Positions 50,839 to 60,309 of a DNA stretch of 64,000 bases are shown here, piece by piece. The stretch's first letter is position 1. Each line of letters starts with the position of its first letter. The position numbers and the translations under genes were made by a program. This DNA is from Haloferax litoreum (GTDB taxonomy: Archaea; Halobacteriota; Halobacteria; Halobacteriales; Haloferacaceae), in contig NZ_WKJO01000001.1 in assembly GCF_009674605.1 (NCBI RefSeq), positions 186,001-250,000 on the forward strand, in the 5' to 3' direction. The notes below the pieces were generated by a model, which was not told where the DNA came from, did not search any database, and saw only the letters and a list, made by a program, of their open reading frames with translations.

Positions 50839-52119
50839 ATGGACGATAGCCACATCGTGGTCGTCGGTGCGGGTCTCGCTGGCCTCGTCACCGCGCGACA
50901 CCTCGCCGCCGATGGGTCCGACGTGACCGTCATCGAACGACGGGACGACGTCGGCGGACGAGTTCGAACGAGGACGACCGACGGGTTCACACTCGACCGA
51001 GGGTTTCAGGTGCTTTTCACCGGCTATCCCACAGTTCGCCGCGAACTGGACCTCTCGGCGCTCGACCTGCGCGAGTTCACGCCCGGCGCGACCATCTGCC
51101 GGCCGAGTCGCCGGTCCGTCCTCTCGGACCCCCTCCGCGACATCGGCAGTCTGTTCGACTCGCTCCGGAACCCCGAGCTGACGACGAGCGACAAACTTCG
51201 GACACTGGCGCTCAGACAGGACGTGGGGACACGCGACGAAGCCGAGATATTCGCCTCACCAGACCAGAGCATCCGGTCGTACCTCCGCGACTGGGGCTTT
51301 TCGGAAGACTACATTGACCACTTCGTCGCTCCGTTCTACGGCGGCATCACCCTCGACCGCTCGCTGTCGTCCTCGAAGCGCGTCTTCGAGTACACGTTCA
51401 AGATGCTCTCTGCGGGGAGTACCACCGTCCCGAAAGACGGGATTCAGGCGATACCCGAGCAACTCGCCGACGTCGCCCGCGACGAGGGCGCGACGATTCG
51501 TCTCGGCGAACGGGTCGAGTCGATTCAGAGCGACGAGAACGGCGCAGTCGTCACGACGGGGCGCGAGTCCGTCGAGGCGGACGCCGTCGTCGTCGCAACC
51601 GACCCGAAAGAAGCACGGCGCTTGACGGATGTCGAGTCGATTCCGACCGACGCCCACGGATGTGTGACGCAATACTACACGCTTCCGGCGGGAAGCGGCC
51701 TCGACGCGGGGAAGCGAATCATGCTCAACGCCGCGAATCCGGACCCCAATACGATTGCCCCGCTCTCGACTGTCGCACCCGAGTACGCACCGGCGGGGAA
51801 GGAACTCCTGAGTGCGACGTTCCTCGGGGCCGCCGCCCGAGACGAGTCAGAAGAAGTCCTCTTCGAGAAGACGTTGCGAACGCTCGAAGCGTGGTATCCC
51901 GAGCGCTACTTCACCGACCTCGAACTGCTCCACACCGACTACATCTCCTTCGCCCAGTTCGCCCAGCCACCGGGTATCCACGACTCGCTCCCGGGGCACC
52001 GCGATGCACCGGGTCGAACCTATCTCGCCGGCGACTACACGACGTGGTCGTCGATTCAGGGGGCGATGCGGAGTGGTCGAGAGGCCGCCGACGCCGTTCG
52101 AAAAGACCTCTCGAACTAG
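50839..52119 (+). CDS. FAD-dependent amine-oxidase-type oxidoreductase
   Basis: A 426-residue flavoprotein like phytoene desaturase and protoporphyrinogen oxidase. Seen: dinucleotide motif IVVVGAGLAGLVTARHLA (about 5-22), then ERRDDVGGRVRTRTTDGF and RGFQVLFTGYP, and the C-terminal FAD block GRTYLAGDYTTWSSIQGAMRSG (given as pieces). The start ATG 50839 follows 27 bases of leader in frame with an upstream GTG. Substrate unknown; could be a carotenoid or prenyl compound. Convergent with a CPBP protease gene. Confidence 0.88.
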   Translation: MDDSHIVVVGAGLAGLVTARHLAADGSDVTVIERRDDVGGRVRTRTTDGFTLDRGFQVLFTGYPTVRRELDLSALDLREFTPGATICRPSRRSVLSDPLRDIGSLFDSLRNPELTTSDKLRTLALRQDVGTRDEAEIFASPDQSIRSYLRDWGFSEDYIDHFVAPFYGGITLDRSLSSSKRVFEYTFKMLSAGSTTVPKDGIQAIPEQLADVARDEGATIRLGERVESIQSDENGAVVTTGRESVEADAVVVATDPKEARRLTDVESIPTDAHGCVTQYYTLPAGSGLDAGKRIMLNAANPDPNTIAPLSTVAPEYAPAGKELLSATFLGAAARDESEEVLFEKTLRTLEAWYPERYFTDLELLHTDYISFAQFAQPPGIHDSLPGHRDAPGRTYLAGDYTTWSSIQGAMRSGREAADAVRKDLSN

Positions 52120-52158
52120 AGCAAACGAAGAGAGTGTCAGCCAGCAGGGTTCGTGCCC

Positions 52159-53076
52159 TCAGTCGTTCGAGTGCGTGACGCCACCGGCCGTATCTACCTC
52201 TGACGCCGGCCGAGCGCCCTCGAACGAGAGACCACCCGTCGGCAGTGGGTTCGACGAGAGACGCTCCGCACCGTAGCGGTAGACGAGAATCCCGGCGAGT
52301 ACCCACGCCGCCGCGGCGAGACTGGCCTCCGAGGGCAGGATGCCACCGCCGGTGACGCCCGCCGCAAGGTAGACCGAGATGCCGTTCCACGTCGTGTGGA
52401 ACGCGATGGGGACGAGGACGCGACCACCGGACTCGTTGTACAACCACGTCGTGATGACGCTGATTGCGATGACTCCGAGCAGGTAGAACGCGAACGACGT
52501 ACCGGCCTGCGAACTCCCCGGCATGGCGAACAGCGGGATGTGCCACGCCGCCCAGACGACACCGATGACGAGCGAGGCACGGAACGCGCCGAGTCGTCGC
52601 TGGAGGACGGGGAGGCCGTAGCCGCGCCATCCGGGTTCTTCGAGGCCGCCTCGGATGAACGACGAGAGCAGTAACGCCCCGAGCAACCCGGGCGGTCCGA
52701 GGGCTGCGGCGTCGAACGACCATCCGGTTGCGACGGTGAGTGCGAGTGTCGCACCGAACAGGACGACGGGCACAGCGATGGCGGCGACCCAGACGAGGGG
52801 CGACGTTCGGACGCTCACCAACCGCCGACCCCACGACCGGATATCACCGGTGACCGCGGCGAGAACGATTGCTGCGAGAAACGGACCGAACCCGCCCACG
52901 AGGACGAGCAACGAGACGTACGTCGGCGGGTCGCCACCCCTGACGAGGAGCATCGCCGGAATCCACCAGACCCACGTGAGGAGGTACGTCAGCACCAGGA
53001 AACTGACGAATCGATGCGTTCGTATCCACCCTATGAGCGAGGACATCACAGGTAGAGATACTACTGCAGTGAGCAT
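52159..53076 (-). CDS. CPBP-family intramembrane metalloprotease
   Basis: A 305-residue membrane protein. Seen: about eight hydrophobic helices and the family motifs LEEPGWRGYG (Glu146-Glu147), AAWHIPLF and AFHTTWNG with the metal histidines. CPBP (Abi) proteins are glutamic/metal intramembrane proteases or related, acting in protein secretion, prenylation or self-immunity. The C-terminal about 25 residues are hydrophilic. Start ATG 53076; an in-frame ATG 10 codons later is possible. Confidence 0.86.
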   Translation of the reverse strand: MLTAVVSLPVMSSLIGWIRTHRFVSFLVLTYLLTWVWWIPAMLLVRGGDPPTYVSLLVLVGGFGPFLAAIVLAAVTGDIRSWGRRLVSVRTSPLVWVAAIAVPVVLFGATLALTVATGWSFDAAALGPPGLLGALLLSSFIRGGLEEPGWRGYGLPVLQRRLGAFRASLVIGVVWAAWHIPLFAMPGSSQAGTSFAFYLLGVIAISVITTWLYNESGGRVLVPIAFHTTWNGISVYLAAGVTGGGILPSEASLAAAAWVLAGILVYRYGAERLSSNPLPTGGLSFEGARPASEVDTAGGVTHSND

Positions 53077-53166
53077 ATTCCCCGGACGCGCTTCTCGGTG
53101 TGTGAGAAGTAGACTGGTCGCGGGAAGCCGACCGGCATCCAGACAGCACTCGTACTGAGGTGTAAA

Positions 53167-53859
53167 TCAGAGGAGGCGACGAAGTTTCCCCAACGGCGGG
53201 AACGTGAGCGTCTCGCCTGCGTCGGCGTCGCGTACGAGTGGCCGAAAGACGCTCGCGTCGCCGACGAGTGGCGAGTCGAAGTCCGACCCTCGCATCTGGT
53301 TGACGACGACACCCGGTGCGAGGCGGGTGAACGGCGGCAGCATCAGGACGTCCGCGCCTCGATACGCATCGGGGCCGTAGAGGACGCAGGGCCGACGCCG
53401 GCCTTCGGTAGTGAGTACGGGGTGGTCGTGGCCGACGACGTGGAGGCGAGCCTCGCCGTCGGGGTGGCGGTGTCCGTGCGAGACGAGCGTCCCGTCTGCC
53501 AATCGATACTCGTCGTGAACGGTCCCCGACCACGACTCGGCGAGCATCGTATCGTGGTTTCCAGCGACGAACACCGGGTCGGAACCGGCGTCGGTACAGA
53601 CGGTGGCGAGCGTTTCGAGCGCGGAGACGTGGCGCTCCGAGACCCGGTCGAATCGGTGGAGTACGTCGCCCGCGAAGACGACTTCACGGGGTTCGAACTC
53701 GTCACAGAGAGTGGTCAGTCGGCCCGCGAGGTCCGCTTGCTCGCCGAGTGGAAAGTCGACGTTCGAGGCGTCCGCGCGGCCGATGTGGAGGTCAGAGAGG
53801 ACGAGTGCGTCCGCTTCTGAGAGGTAGACAGACCGGTCGCGGACGGTGACGCTCTGCAC
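53167..53859 (-). CDS. Calcineurin-type metallophosphoesterase
   Basis: A 230-residue phosphoesterase, like the archaeal family often annotated as phosphoesterase related to SbcD/Icc. Seen: LSDLHIGR (motif I), VVFAGDVLHRFDR (motif II), VAGNHDTML (motif III), SHGHRHP and VVGHDHPVL (motifs IV and V). Start GTG 53859 is chosen from family-like VQSVTVRDRSVYL; an in-frame GTG at 53922 would add a Ser/Pro-rich extension. Inferred: hydrolysis of a nucleotide or nucleic acid phosphate ester. Divergent from the HTH gene at 53965. Confidence 0.85.
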   Translation of the reverse strand: MQSVTVRDRSVYLSEADALVLSDLHIGRADASNVDFPLGEQADLAGRLTTLCDEFEPREVVFAGDVLHRFDRVSERHVSALETLATVCTDAGSDPVFVAGNHDTMLAESWSGTVHDEYRLADGTLVSHGHRHPDGEARLHVVGHDHPVLTTEGRRRPCVLYGPDAYRGADVLMLPPFTRLAPGVVVNQMRGSDFDSPLVGDASVFRPLVRDADAGETLTFPPLGKLRRLL

Positions 53860-53964
53860 GGGAGACGACAGGGCCGACGACGACAAAATACCACCGGGGC
53901 GTCGTCCCGTGTCGCGGACCACGGAGCGAGGGTCTTTTTACGAGTTGCGTCCTTCGCTCGTGGT

Positions 53965-54744
53965 ATGAGCGGCGCCCTCGACGACAAGCGTACCGCGACC
54001 CGCTTTCGTATCCTCGCCGAGATTGCCGACCGTCAACCGGCCGTGAGTCAAGGCGAGATAGCCGAGGCAGTCGGCGTGACGAGTCAAGCGGTCTCGGAGT
54101 ACATCCGCGAACTCGTCGACGACGGACTCGTGGACAAGGAAGGTCGGTCGCGCTACCGAGTGACCAAAGAGGGGGTCGATTGGCTCTTTCAAGAGGCCCG
54201 TGCGCTCCAGCGATTCGCCGAACACGTCACCGACGACGTGCTGGAGAGCGTCAACGAGGACGCCGCAATCGTCACCGACGACGTCTCGGCCGGTGAGACG
54301 GTGACGCTCTCACTCCGCGACGGCCTCCTGTACGCGACACCCGGAAGCGACGGACCGGCAATCGGTGTCTCGACGACCGATGCAGACGCCGGCGAAGACG
54401 CCAGCGTCACCGGGTTCGAGGGTGTCATCGAGATGGAACCGGGGTCCGTCCGCGTCCTCCAGATTCCGCCGGCACGGCTCGGTGGAAGCGGCGAGGTGGA
54501 CGTGGCGGCACTCGCAGACGCCTGTGCCGACGCAGATATCGTCGTCGCCAGCGGCGTCGAAGCAGTCGTCGCCTGTCGCACGGCAGACGTGGACCTCGAA
54601 ACGTGGTTCGCACCGGGCGAAGTCGCCGCCGACGCCGCCGCTCGTGGGTTGGACGCAGTCGTCGTCGCCAGCACCGACGCCGCCGGACGCGTGACCGACG
54701 CGCTCCGCGACGCAGGCGTCTTGTTCGAAGTGACTGAACCGTAA
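53965..54744 (+). CDS. Winged-helix regulator with C-terminal putative ligand domain
   Basis: A 259-residue protein. Seen: an N-terminal MarR-type winged helix (FRILAEIADRQPAVSQGEIAEAVGVTSQAVSEYIRELVDDGLV in pieces, about 14-57; wing RSRYRVTKEG), an internal beta-rich part and a C-terminal alpha/beta part (about 165-255, VDVAALADACADADIVVASG ... GLDAVVVASTDAAG) like a Rossmann-type sensor. Haloarchaeal conserved (possibly DUF7839). TATA-like CTTTTTAC lies 30 bases upstream of the ATG, so leaderless. Target genes unknown. Confidence 0.82.
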   Translation: MSGALDDKRTATRFRILAEIADRQPAVSQGEIAEAVGVTSQAVSEYIRELVDDGLVDKEGRSRYRVTKEGVDWLFQEARALQRFAEHVTDDVLESVNEDAAIVTDDVSAGETVTLSLRDGLLYATPGSDGPAIGVSTTDADAGEDASVTGFEGVIEMEPGSVRVLQIPPARLGGSGEVDVAALADACADADIVVASGVEAVVACRTADVDLETWFAPGEVAADAAARGLDAVVVASTDAAGRVTDALRDAGVLFEVTEP

Positions 54745-54778
54745 CCAGTGACTCGTCCGCAAACAGACCGTACCGTCG

Positions 54779-55378
54779 CTATTCGTCGGCGTGTTCGCGT
54801 GCCATCGTGTACGCCTCTCGCAACCTACGGAATCCCTCTCGGTCGCCGCCGTGGTCGGGATGAACGTCTTTGACTTGTGACCGGTAGGCGTCGCGAACGG
54901 CGTCGGGAGAGGCGTCTGCCGAGAGTCCTAATCTGTCGAACGCTTCCGAGATAGGGTCGTCTACGTCGGTCAGTTCGGGTTCGATGTCGGCGACGTCGAA
55001 GGGGAGGCGGCGTCCGAGTTGTCTCCCCGGCATCTCGTGTTCACAGAGGACGGCGAACACGCCCGCGTGTTCGAGACGGAAGAACGCCTGCGCGTCGAAC
55101 GTGATGGCGACGTCTCGCTCGGGGAGGTAGAATGCTACCGTCTCGTCGTGAATCGTCCAGTCTTCGACGAATCGTTCGCCAATCGCGGTCAGGTAGTCTC
55201 TGATTTCGAGACGACGGCGGCCGACACCGTCCACTCGCGGGCCGTGAGAGACCTGCTGGTCGGGGAAGAGGCGGCCACCGACGACGAACACTCCGGCGAC
55301 GACGACGGAGGCGATTGCGCCCACAACGAGGCCGAGTACCAGCCACGAGGGGAGCAGAAATACCCACTCCGGAAGCAC
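54779..55378 (-). CDS. Membrane-anchored J-domain protein
   Basis: A 199-residue protein. Seen: an N-terminal transmembrane helix (about 10-33, PSWLVLGLVVGAIASVVVAGVFVVGG in part), a middle domain of mixed beta sheet with conserved-looking blocks (RLEIRDYLTAIGERFVEDW; VAITFDAQAFFRLEHAGVFAVLCEHEMPG in part), and a C-terminal J domain with the HPD motif at about 173 (QVKDVHPDHGGDREGFRRL). No ATG is available near the start; GTG 55378 is used. J domains stimulate DnaK; this one would act at the membrane. Confidence 0.8.
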   Translation of the reverse strand: MLPEWVFLLPSWLVLGLVVGAIASVVVAGVFVVGGRLFPDQQVSHGPRVDGVGRRRLEIRDYLTAIGERFVEDWTIHDETVAFYLPERDVAITFDAQAFFRLEHAGVFAVLCEHEMPGRQLGRRLPFDVADIEPELTDVDDPISEAFDRLGLSADASPDAVRDAYRSQVKDVHPDHGGDREGFRRLREAYTMAREHADE

Positions 55379-55455
55379 GCTAGAAGTCAAGTGACGAGCG
55401 ACTAAGAACCCCTCGCTGCCCGCACCCCTTTGTCGATGGCCCGCCGACTCCTCGT

Positions 55456-55704
55456 ATGCAACCGATACGGTTCGAGGAAGCGGACAGCACCGAGCGTACA
55501 CAAATCGGAGAGGGACTGACCCGCATCGCCGTCGCCGCGGGCCGATTGGAGACGGGTCGTGCCGAGGGGAAGTACTTCCTCAGACACGACGATGGATGTG
55601 CCGTCTGTGGCGAGTCAGTCGTCGCTGGCAGCCCCTTCTACCTCGACGCTGAGACGGGTGAGATACTCTGTGAAACCCACGGACGGGAGCGACGTGAGGA
55701 GTGA
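55456..55704 (+). CDS. Small zinc-ribbon-like protein
   Basis: An 82-residue protein. Seen: two metal-binding knuckles, GCAVCGES (about 47-54) and ILCETHGR (about 70-77), arranged like a Cys3-His zinc site, after a helical N-terminal part (QIGEGLTRIAVAAGRLETG). Haloarchaeal small zinc proteins of this kind are common, mostly uncharacterised. Lies between the J-protein (divergent) and pps (same strand, 116 bases). Confidence 0.72.
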   Translation: MQPIRFEEADSTERTQIGEGLTRIAVAAGRLETGRAEGKYFLRHDDGCAVCGESVVAGSPFYLDAETGEILCETHGRERREE

Positions 55705-55737
55705 GCTGGTCGATTTCTGATTCGGGCAACAATTTCA

Positions 55738-55793
55738 TACTCACGTCCGAGTGAGTTTTTATTCACTCATGTTCCGTTCGCAAACTTCTTTAT
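55738..55793 (+). promoter_or_regulatory. pps promoter with TrmB-like site
   Basis: TATA-like CTTTATC (about 55787-55793) lies 28-34 bases before the ATG of pps (55821), so the mRNA is probably leaderless. Upstream, TACT-CACGTCC-GAGT (55738-55752) fits TACT-N7-GAGTA, the known haloarchaeal TrmB motif, except the last base. It also forms palindrome ACTCAC-GTCCGA-GTGAGT (55739-55756) and overlaps GAGTGA-N8-TCACTC (55749-55768). A TrmB site upstream of the TATA would activate under gluconeogenic conditions. Confidence 0.65.
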
Positions 55794-55820
55794 CGCCCTG
55801 TGGGACCATACGAACACCAC

Positions 55821-58091
55821 ATGGCTGTAGTCTGGCTGGACGACGTACGGGCCGACGACCTCGACCTGGTCGGCGGCAAAGGCGCGTCGCTGGGCGAACT
55901 CACTGGTGCTGGACTTCCCGTCCCACCGGGGTTCGTCGTGACGGCGAGCACGTACCGAGCCTTCATCGAGGATGCGGGAATCGACGACGAACTCTTTTCT
56001 GCGGTGGAGGTCGACCACGAGGACTCTGCGGCACTCAAGCAGGCACACGAAACAGCCCACAACCTCATCATGGGCACGCCGATGCCCGAAGACGTTCGAG
56101 AGGAGATTCTCGACGCCTACCGGAGCATCGGCGACGGTGACGCCTTCGTCGCGGTGCGGTCCTCTGCGACTGCCGAAGACCTCCCGGACGCCTCGTTCGC
56201 GGGACAGCAAGAGACGTTCCTCAACGTCACCGAAGAGGAACTCTTAGAGAGCGTCAAGGCGTGTTGGGCGTCCCTGTTCTCCGAGCGCGCAATCTACTAC
56301 CGCAACCGGAAGGGCTTCCCACACGACAAGGTCGATATCGCCGTCGTCGTCCAGCAGATGGTCGACTCCGAGAAGTCGGGCGTGATGTTCACGCGACACC
56401 CATCGACGGGCGAGAAGAAGGTCATCATCGAGGCCGCGTGGGGCCTCGGCGAGGCAGTCGTCTCCGGAACCGTCTCCCCCGACAACTACGTCGTGAACCG
56501 CGAGAGCGGCGACGTCGAGACGGCGACCATCGCGGACAAGAAGACGATGTGCGTCCGCGACGAAGAGACGGGCCAGACCGTCGACCGCGAGGTTCCGAAC
56601 GAGAAGCGACACGACCGGGTCCTCACCGACGGCGAAGTCGCTCGACTCCTCGAACTCGGCGAACTGGTCGAAGACCACTACGAGACGCCGCAGGACGTAG
56701 AGTGGGCGGTCTACGACGGCGACGTGTACATGCTCCAGTCCCGCCCGATTACGACTATCTCCGAAGACGCCAACGGCGACGACGGTGCGAACGAACGCAC
56801 CCGCTCCGACGGTGTGAGCGACGACGTCCTCATGCGTGGCCTCGGTGCCAGCCCCGGAATCGCCTCGGGCCGCGCCCGCATCGTGACCAAACTCGACCAC
56901 CTCGACCAAGTTGCCGAAGGCGACATCATCGTCACCGAGATGACGATGCCCGACATGGTGCCCGCGATGAAGCGCGCCGCCGGTATCGTCACCGACGAAG
57001 GGGGCATGACCTCACACGCGGCCATCGTCTCGCGCGAACTCGGCGTGCCCGCAGTCGTCGGCACCGGCGACGCGACCACGACCATCGACGACGGCGACAT
57101 CATCACCATCGACGGCGACAAGGGGACCATCCGCGAGGGCGAAGAACCCGAAGAGAAGCAGCGCCAACCGGTCGAAGAGGCACGACCCAAGACCCCCGTC
57201 AAGCCGATGACGGCGACGGAGGTCAAAGTCAACGTCTCCATCCCCGAGGCGGCCGAACGCGCCGCCGCGACGGGTGCCGACGGCGTCGGCCTCCTCCGCA
57301 TCGAACACATGGTGCTGACGCTCGGCAAGACGCCCGAGCGATACATCGAGCAGAACGGCGAACGCGCCTACGTCGACGAAATCGTCTCCGGCGTCCGCGA
57401 AGTCGCCGAAGAGTTCTACCCGCGCCCAGTTCGCGTCCGCACGCTCGACGCGCCCACCGACGAGTTCCGTCAACTCGAAGGCGGCGAGAACGAACCACGC
57501 GAACACAACCCGATGCTCGGCTACCGCGGCATTCGCCGTGGCCTCGACAACCCGAGTATCTTCCGCCTCGAACTGCAGGCGTTCCGCCGTCTGTTCGACA
57601 TGGGCTACGACAACGTGGAAGTCATGTTCCCCCTCGTCAACGACGCCGAGGACGTGCTTCGCGCAAAAGAGCACATGATAGAAGCGGGTATCGACCCCGA
57701 CAAGCGCGAGTGGGGCGTCATGATAGAGACGCCTGCCGCCGCGCTCTCGATTCGCGAACTCGCCGACGCAGGCATCGACTTCGCCTCCTTTGGCACGAAC
57801 GACCTGACGCAGTACACGCTCGCCGTCGACCGGAACAACGAGCATGTCGCCAACATCTACGACGAACTCCACCCGGCGGTGCTCAAACTCATCGGCGACA
57901 CCATCGAAGCGTGCCGTGAGACCGGCGTCAAGACGAGTATCTGTGGACAGGCAGGGTCGAAACCGAAGATGGCCCAGTTCCTCGTCGAGAAGGGTGTTAG
58001 CTCCATCTCGGCCAACATCGACGCGGTCCGCGACGTCCAACACGAGGTCAAGCGCGTCGAACAGCGTCTGCTCCTCGACTCGGTTCGCTAA
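55821..58091 (+). CDS. ppsA: Phosphoenolpyruvate synthase
   Basis: A 756-residue enzyme: ATP + pyruvate + water to phosphoenolpyruvate + AMP + phosphate, the entry to gluconeogenesis. Seen: N-terminal ATP-grasp domain (VGGKGASLGEL 17-27; VRSSATAEDLPDASFAGQQ 112-130), mobile phosphohistidine domain with His399 in GGMTSHAAIVSREL, and the C-terminal PEP/pyruvate barrel with GLLRIEHM, MLGYRGIRR and SFGTNDLTQYTLAVDR. The ATG at 55821 (MAVVWLDDV) is preferred over the in-frame ATG at 55800. Its promoter carries a TrmB-like site. Confidence 0.97.
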   Translation: MAVVWLDDVRADDLDLVGGKGASLGELTGAGLPVPPGFVVTASTYRAFIEDAGIDDELFSAVEVDHEDSAALKQAHETAHNLIMGTPMPEDVREEILDAYRSIGDGDAFVAVRSSATAEDLPDASFAGQQETFLNVTEEELLESVKACWASLFSERAIYYRNRKGFPHDKVDIAVVVQQMVDSEKSGVMFTRHPSTGEKKVIIEAAWGLGEAVVSGTVSPDNYVVNRESGDVETATIADKKTMCVRDEETGQTVDREVPNEKRHDRVLTDGEVARLLELGELVEDHYETPQDVEWAVYDGDVYMLQSRPITTISEDANGDDGANERTRSDGVSDDVLMRGLGASPGIASGRARIVTKLDHLDQVAEGDIIVTEMTMPDMVPAMKRAAGIVTDEGGMTSHAAIVSRELGVPAVVGTGDATTTIDDGDIITIDGDKGTIREGEEPEEKQRQPVEEARPKTPVKPMTATEVKVNVSIPEAAERAAATGADGVGLLRIEHMVLTLGKTPERYIEQNGERAYVDEIVSGVREVAEEFYPRPVRVRTLDAPTDEFRQLEGGENEPREHNPMLGYRGIRRGLDNPSIFRLELQAFRRLFDMGYDNVEVMFPLVNDAEDVLRAKEHMIEAGIDPDKREWGVMIETPAAALSIRELADAGIDFASFGTNDLTQYTLAVDRNNEHVANIYDELHPAVLKLIGDTIEACRETGVKTSICGQAGSKPKMAQFLVEKGVSSISANIDAVRDVQHEVKRVEQRLLLDSVR

Positions 58092-58262
58092 CGGACTCCC
58101 CGTCCAGCCTTCGACGGTCTTCCGTTTTGTCACACACCACCCAGACGCTGAGCGTCTGTTTCGTGGGGCCGAATCCAGTGATTCTGCCGTCGAAACCACT
58201 GACGAGCCCCGTCTTTTTCTCCCCAGCACACGTCTGTCTAGCGAGAGGTTCGTGATTCATCC

Positions 58263-59006
58263 ATGTCCACCGCCGTCGATACACCCTCCACGCCACAGAC
58301 GACGAACGTCGCCCGCCTTCGGGCGATAATCGTCGCACTCGCCATCGTCGCCGCCGGCATCCTCCTCGGTGTCGTCCTCACAATTGCCGCGTTCGTCCCC
58401 ATCGTCGCACTCGGTTTCCAGTTCGACCCGTCAGGGTCGCTGTTTCTCGTCGCATCGCTGATACCCTCGCAACTCGCGTTCGCAATCGTCGGCTTGCTCG
58501 TCGTGGTTGCACTCCTCGGTGGGGTCTCGGCCCGTGTCCCCACGCGAGACGACGTGAAGTGGGTCGGTATCGGACTCGTCGCGAGTTTCACCGCCGTCGG
58601 CTTGCTCGTCGTCGCGTCGACCATCGTCGACCTCAGTCCGATTCAATCGGTCGTCGGTGAGGCGGGGAGCGTCGACCCCACCATCTTCGTCGTGCTCGCC
58701 ATCCTGTCCATCTTCGTCATCGCTCCCGCCGAAGAGGTACTCTTCCGCGGTGCCGTTCAGGGGCGATTGCGCGAGACGTTCGGCCCCGGCGCTGGCATCG
58801 CCCTCGCCAGCGCAATCTTCGCGTCGCTCCACGCGTTCAACTTCGTCGGTGGCGGGTGGATTATCCTCGTCCCACTGTCGGCACTCTTCCTCGTCGGCGC
58901 AGTGTTCGGATACGTCTACGAGCGAACGCAGAACCTCGCAGTCCCCATCGTCGTCCACGGACTGTACAACGCGACGCTGTTTCTCTCGTCGTTCGTCGTC
59001 GGGTGA
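58263..59006 (+). CDS. CPBP-family intramembrane metalloprotease
   Basis: A 247-residue membrane protein with about seven helices. Seen: motif PAEEVLFRGAVQGRLRE (Glu157-Glu158, Arg162), LHAFNF and VHGLYNATLF with the metal histidines. A second, unrelated-in-sequence CPBP protein lies at 52159. Role of this one is unknown; candidates are prenyl-protein processing or peptide immunity. It stands alone 171 bases after pps. Confidence 0.88.
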   Translation: MSTAVDTPSTPQTTNVARLRAIIVALAIVAAGILLGVVLTIAAFVPIVALGFQFDPSGSLFLVASLIPSQLAFAIVGLLVVVALLGGVSARVPTRDDVKWVGIGLVASFTAVGLLVVASTIVDLSPIQSVVGEAGSVDPTIFVVLAILSIFVIAPAEEVLFRGAVQGRLRETFGPGAGIALASAIFASLHAFNFVGGGWIILVPLSALFLVGAVFGYVYERTQNLAVPIVVHGLYNATLFLSSFVVG

Positions 59007-59124
59007 GCGGTAAATCGTCGCACTGGCTGGTGATTTTCTCGGAGTTTGGTGGCCCGTTTGCGGGTTCGCTGACACTGCGCAATGGAGCGGAACCGATATA
59101 CTGGGTGTGGTTATAGAGTGAGGC

Positions 59125-60198
59125 ATGCAGCGCGCGGCACCGCAAACGTTCGACCGCGTTCTCTCTTCGATGTGTACCCAACCACACCCGGCCGCCCGTG
59201 AGGCCGCGTCACGATTCATCGCCACCAATCCGGGCGACCCCGCGACCTACCAAGCGGTCGCCGCACTCGAAGAAGACGCACTCTCGTACCTCGGCGAGAT
59301 TACTGGGCTTGCGACCCCTCACGGCTACGTCGCCAGCGGCGGCACAGAAGCCAACATCCAAGCAATCCGGGCCGCGCGAAACCACGCCCGGGACGACGAC
59401 CCGAACGTCGTCGCCCCCGAGAGCGTCCACTTCAGTTTCCAGAAGGCCGCCGACGTGCTCGGCGTCGAGTTGCGCATCGTCCCCGTCGACGCCGACTATC
59501 GGGCGAACGTCGCGGCGGTCCGCGAGGCAGTCGACGACCACACGATTCTGGTCGCGGGCGTCGCGGGCACCACCGAGTTCGGTCGCGTCGACCCGATTCC
59601 GGCACTGACCGAAGTCGCCCACGGCACGGGTGCGCTGATGCACGTCGATGCCGCGTGGGGCGGGTTCATCCTCCCCTTCACCGACCACGAGTGGTCGTTC
59701 GCCCACGCCCCTATCGACTCGATGACCATCGACCCGCACAAGTACGGACAGGCAGTCGTCCCCGCGGGTGGCCTCCTGTTCCGTGACAAGGAAGTCGTCG
59801 ACGCGTTGGCGGTCGATACGCCGTACCTCGAATCCACCTCACAGGCGACACTCACCGGCACGCGAAGCGGTGCGGGCGTGGCGTCCGCCGCCGCCGCGAT
59901 GCGCGAGTTGTGGCCCCACGGCTACCGCGAGGAGTACGAGACGCAGCAAGCGAACGCCGAGTGGTTGTATCACGAACTCGTCGCCCGCGGCTACGACGCA
60001 GTCGAACCCGAACTCCCACTCGTCGCCGCGCGCCTCCCCGACTCCGAGTTCGAGTCCCTCCGTGACCTCGGATGGCGTATCTCTCGGACCGCGAGCGGCG
60101 AACTCCGCGTCGTCTGTATGCCCCACGTCTCGCGGGAGTCGCTTCGGGCGTTCCTCTCCGACCTCGACGACGTGTCCAGCGGCCCAGCACGGAACTGA
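59125..60198 (+). CDS. mfnA: PLP-dependent tyrosine/aspartate decarboxylase (MfnA type)
   Basis: A 357-residue fold-type I decarboxylase. Seen: [19 protein letters not shown] (about 41-59), [18 protein letters not shown] (about 68-85), HVDAAWGGF (about 173-181) and the PLP lysine Lys206 in TIDPHKYGQ. In haloarchaea the enzyme is thought to act as L-aspartate decarboxylase giving beta-alanine for coenzyme A, since methanofuran is absent. TATA-like CGATATACT about 30 bases upstream fits a leaderless start. Confidence 0.93.
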   Translation: MQRAAPQTFDRVLSSMCTQPHPAAREAASRFIATNPGDPATYQAVAALEEDALSYLGEITGLATPHGYVASGGTEANIQAIRAARNHARDDDPNVVAPESVHFSFQKAADVLGVELRIVPVDADYRANVAAVREAVDDHTILVAGVAGTTEFGRVDPIPALTEVAHGTGALMHVDAAWGGFILPFTDHEWSFAHAPIDSMTIDPHKYGQAVVPAGGLLFRDKEVVDALAVDTPYLESTSQATLTGTRSGAGVASAAAAMRELWPHGYREEYETQQANAEWLYHELVARGYDAVEPELPLVAARLPDSEFESLRDLGWRISRTASGELRVVCMPHVSRESLRAFLSDLDDVSSGPARN

Positions 60199-60309
60199 CG
60201 GGGCGACCGGAATTCTCGACGTGAAACGTGACTATCACCGATAACGGACGGTTCAGCGAACGATAACGTCGCTTCCGAAACCTGAAGGCTTACATTCGAT
60301 TGGTTGTGA

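Noticed and set aside
56261-57919. Plus-strand frame of about 550 codons, Arg/His rich, within pps
   Set aside because: Shifted reading of pps. The extreme arginine and histidine content is the usual product of the wrong frame in GC-rich DNA.
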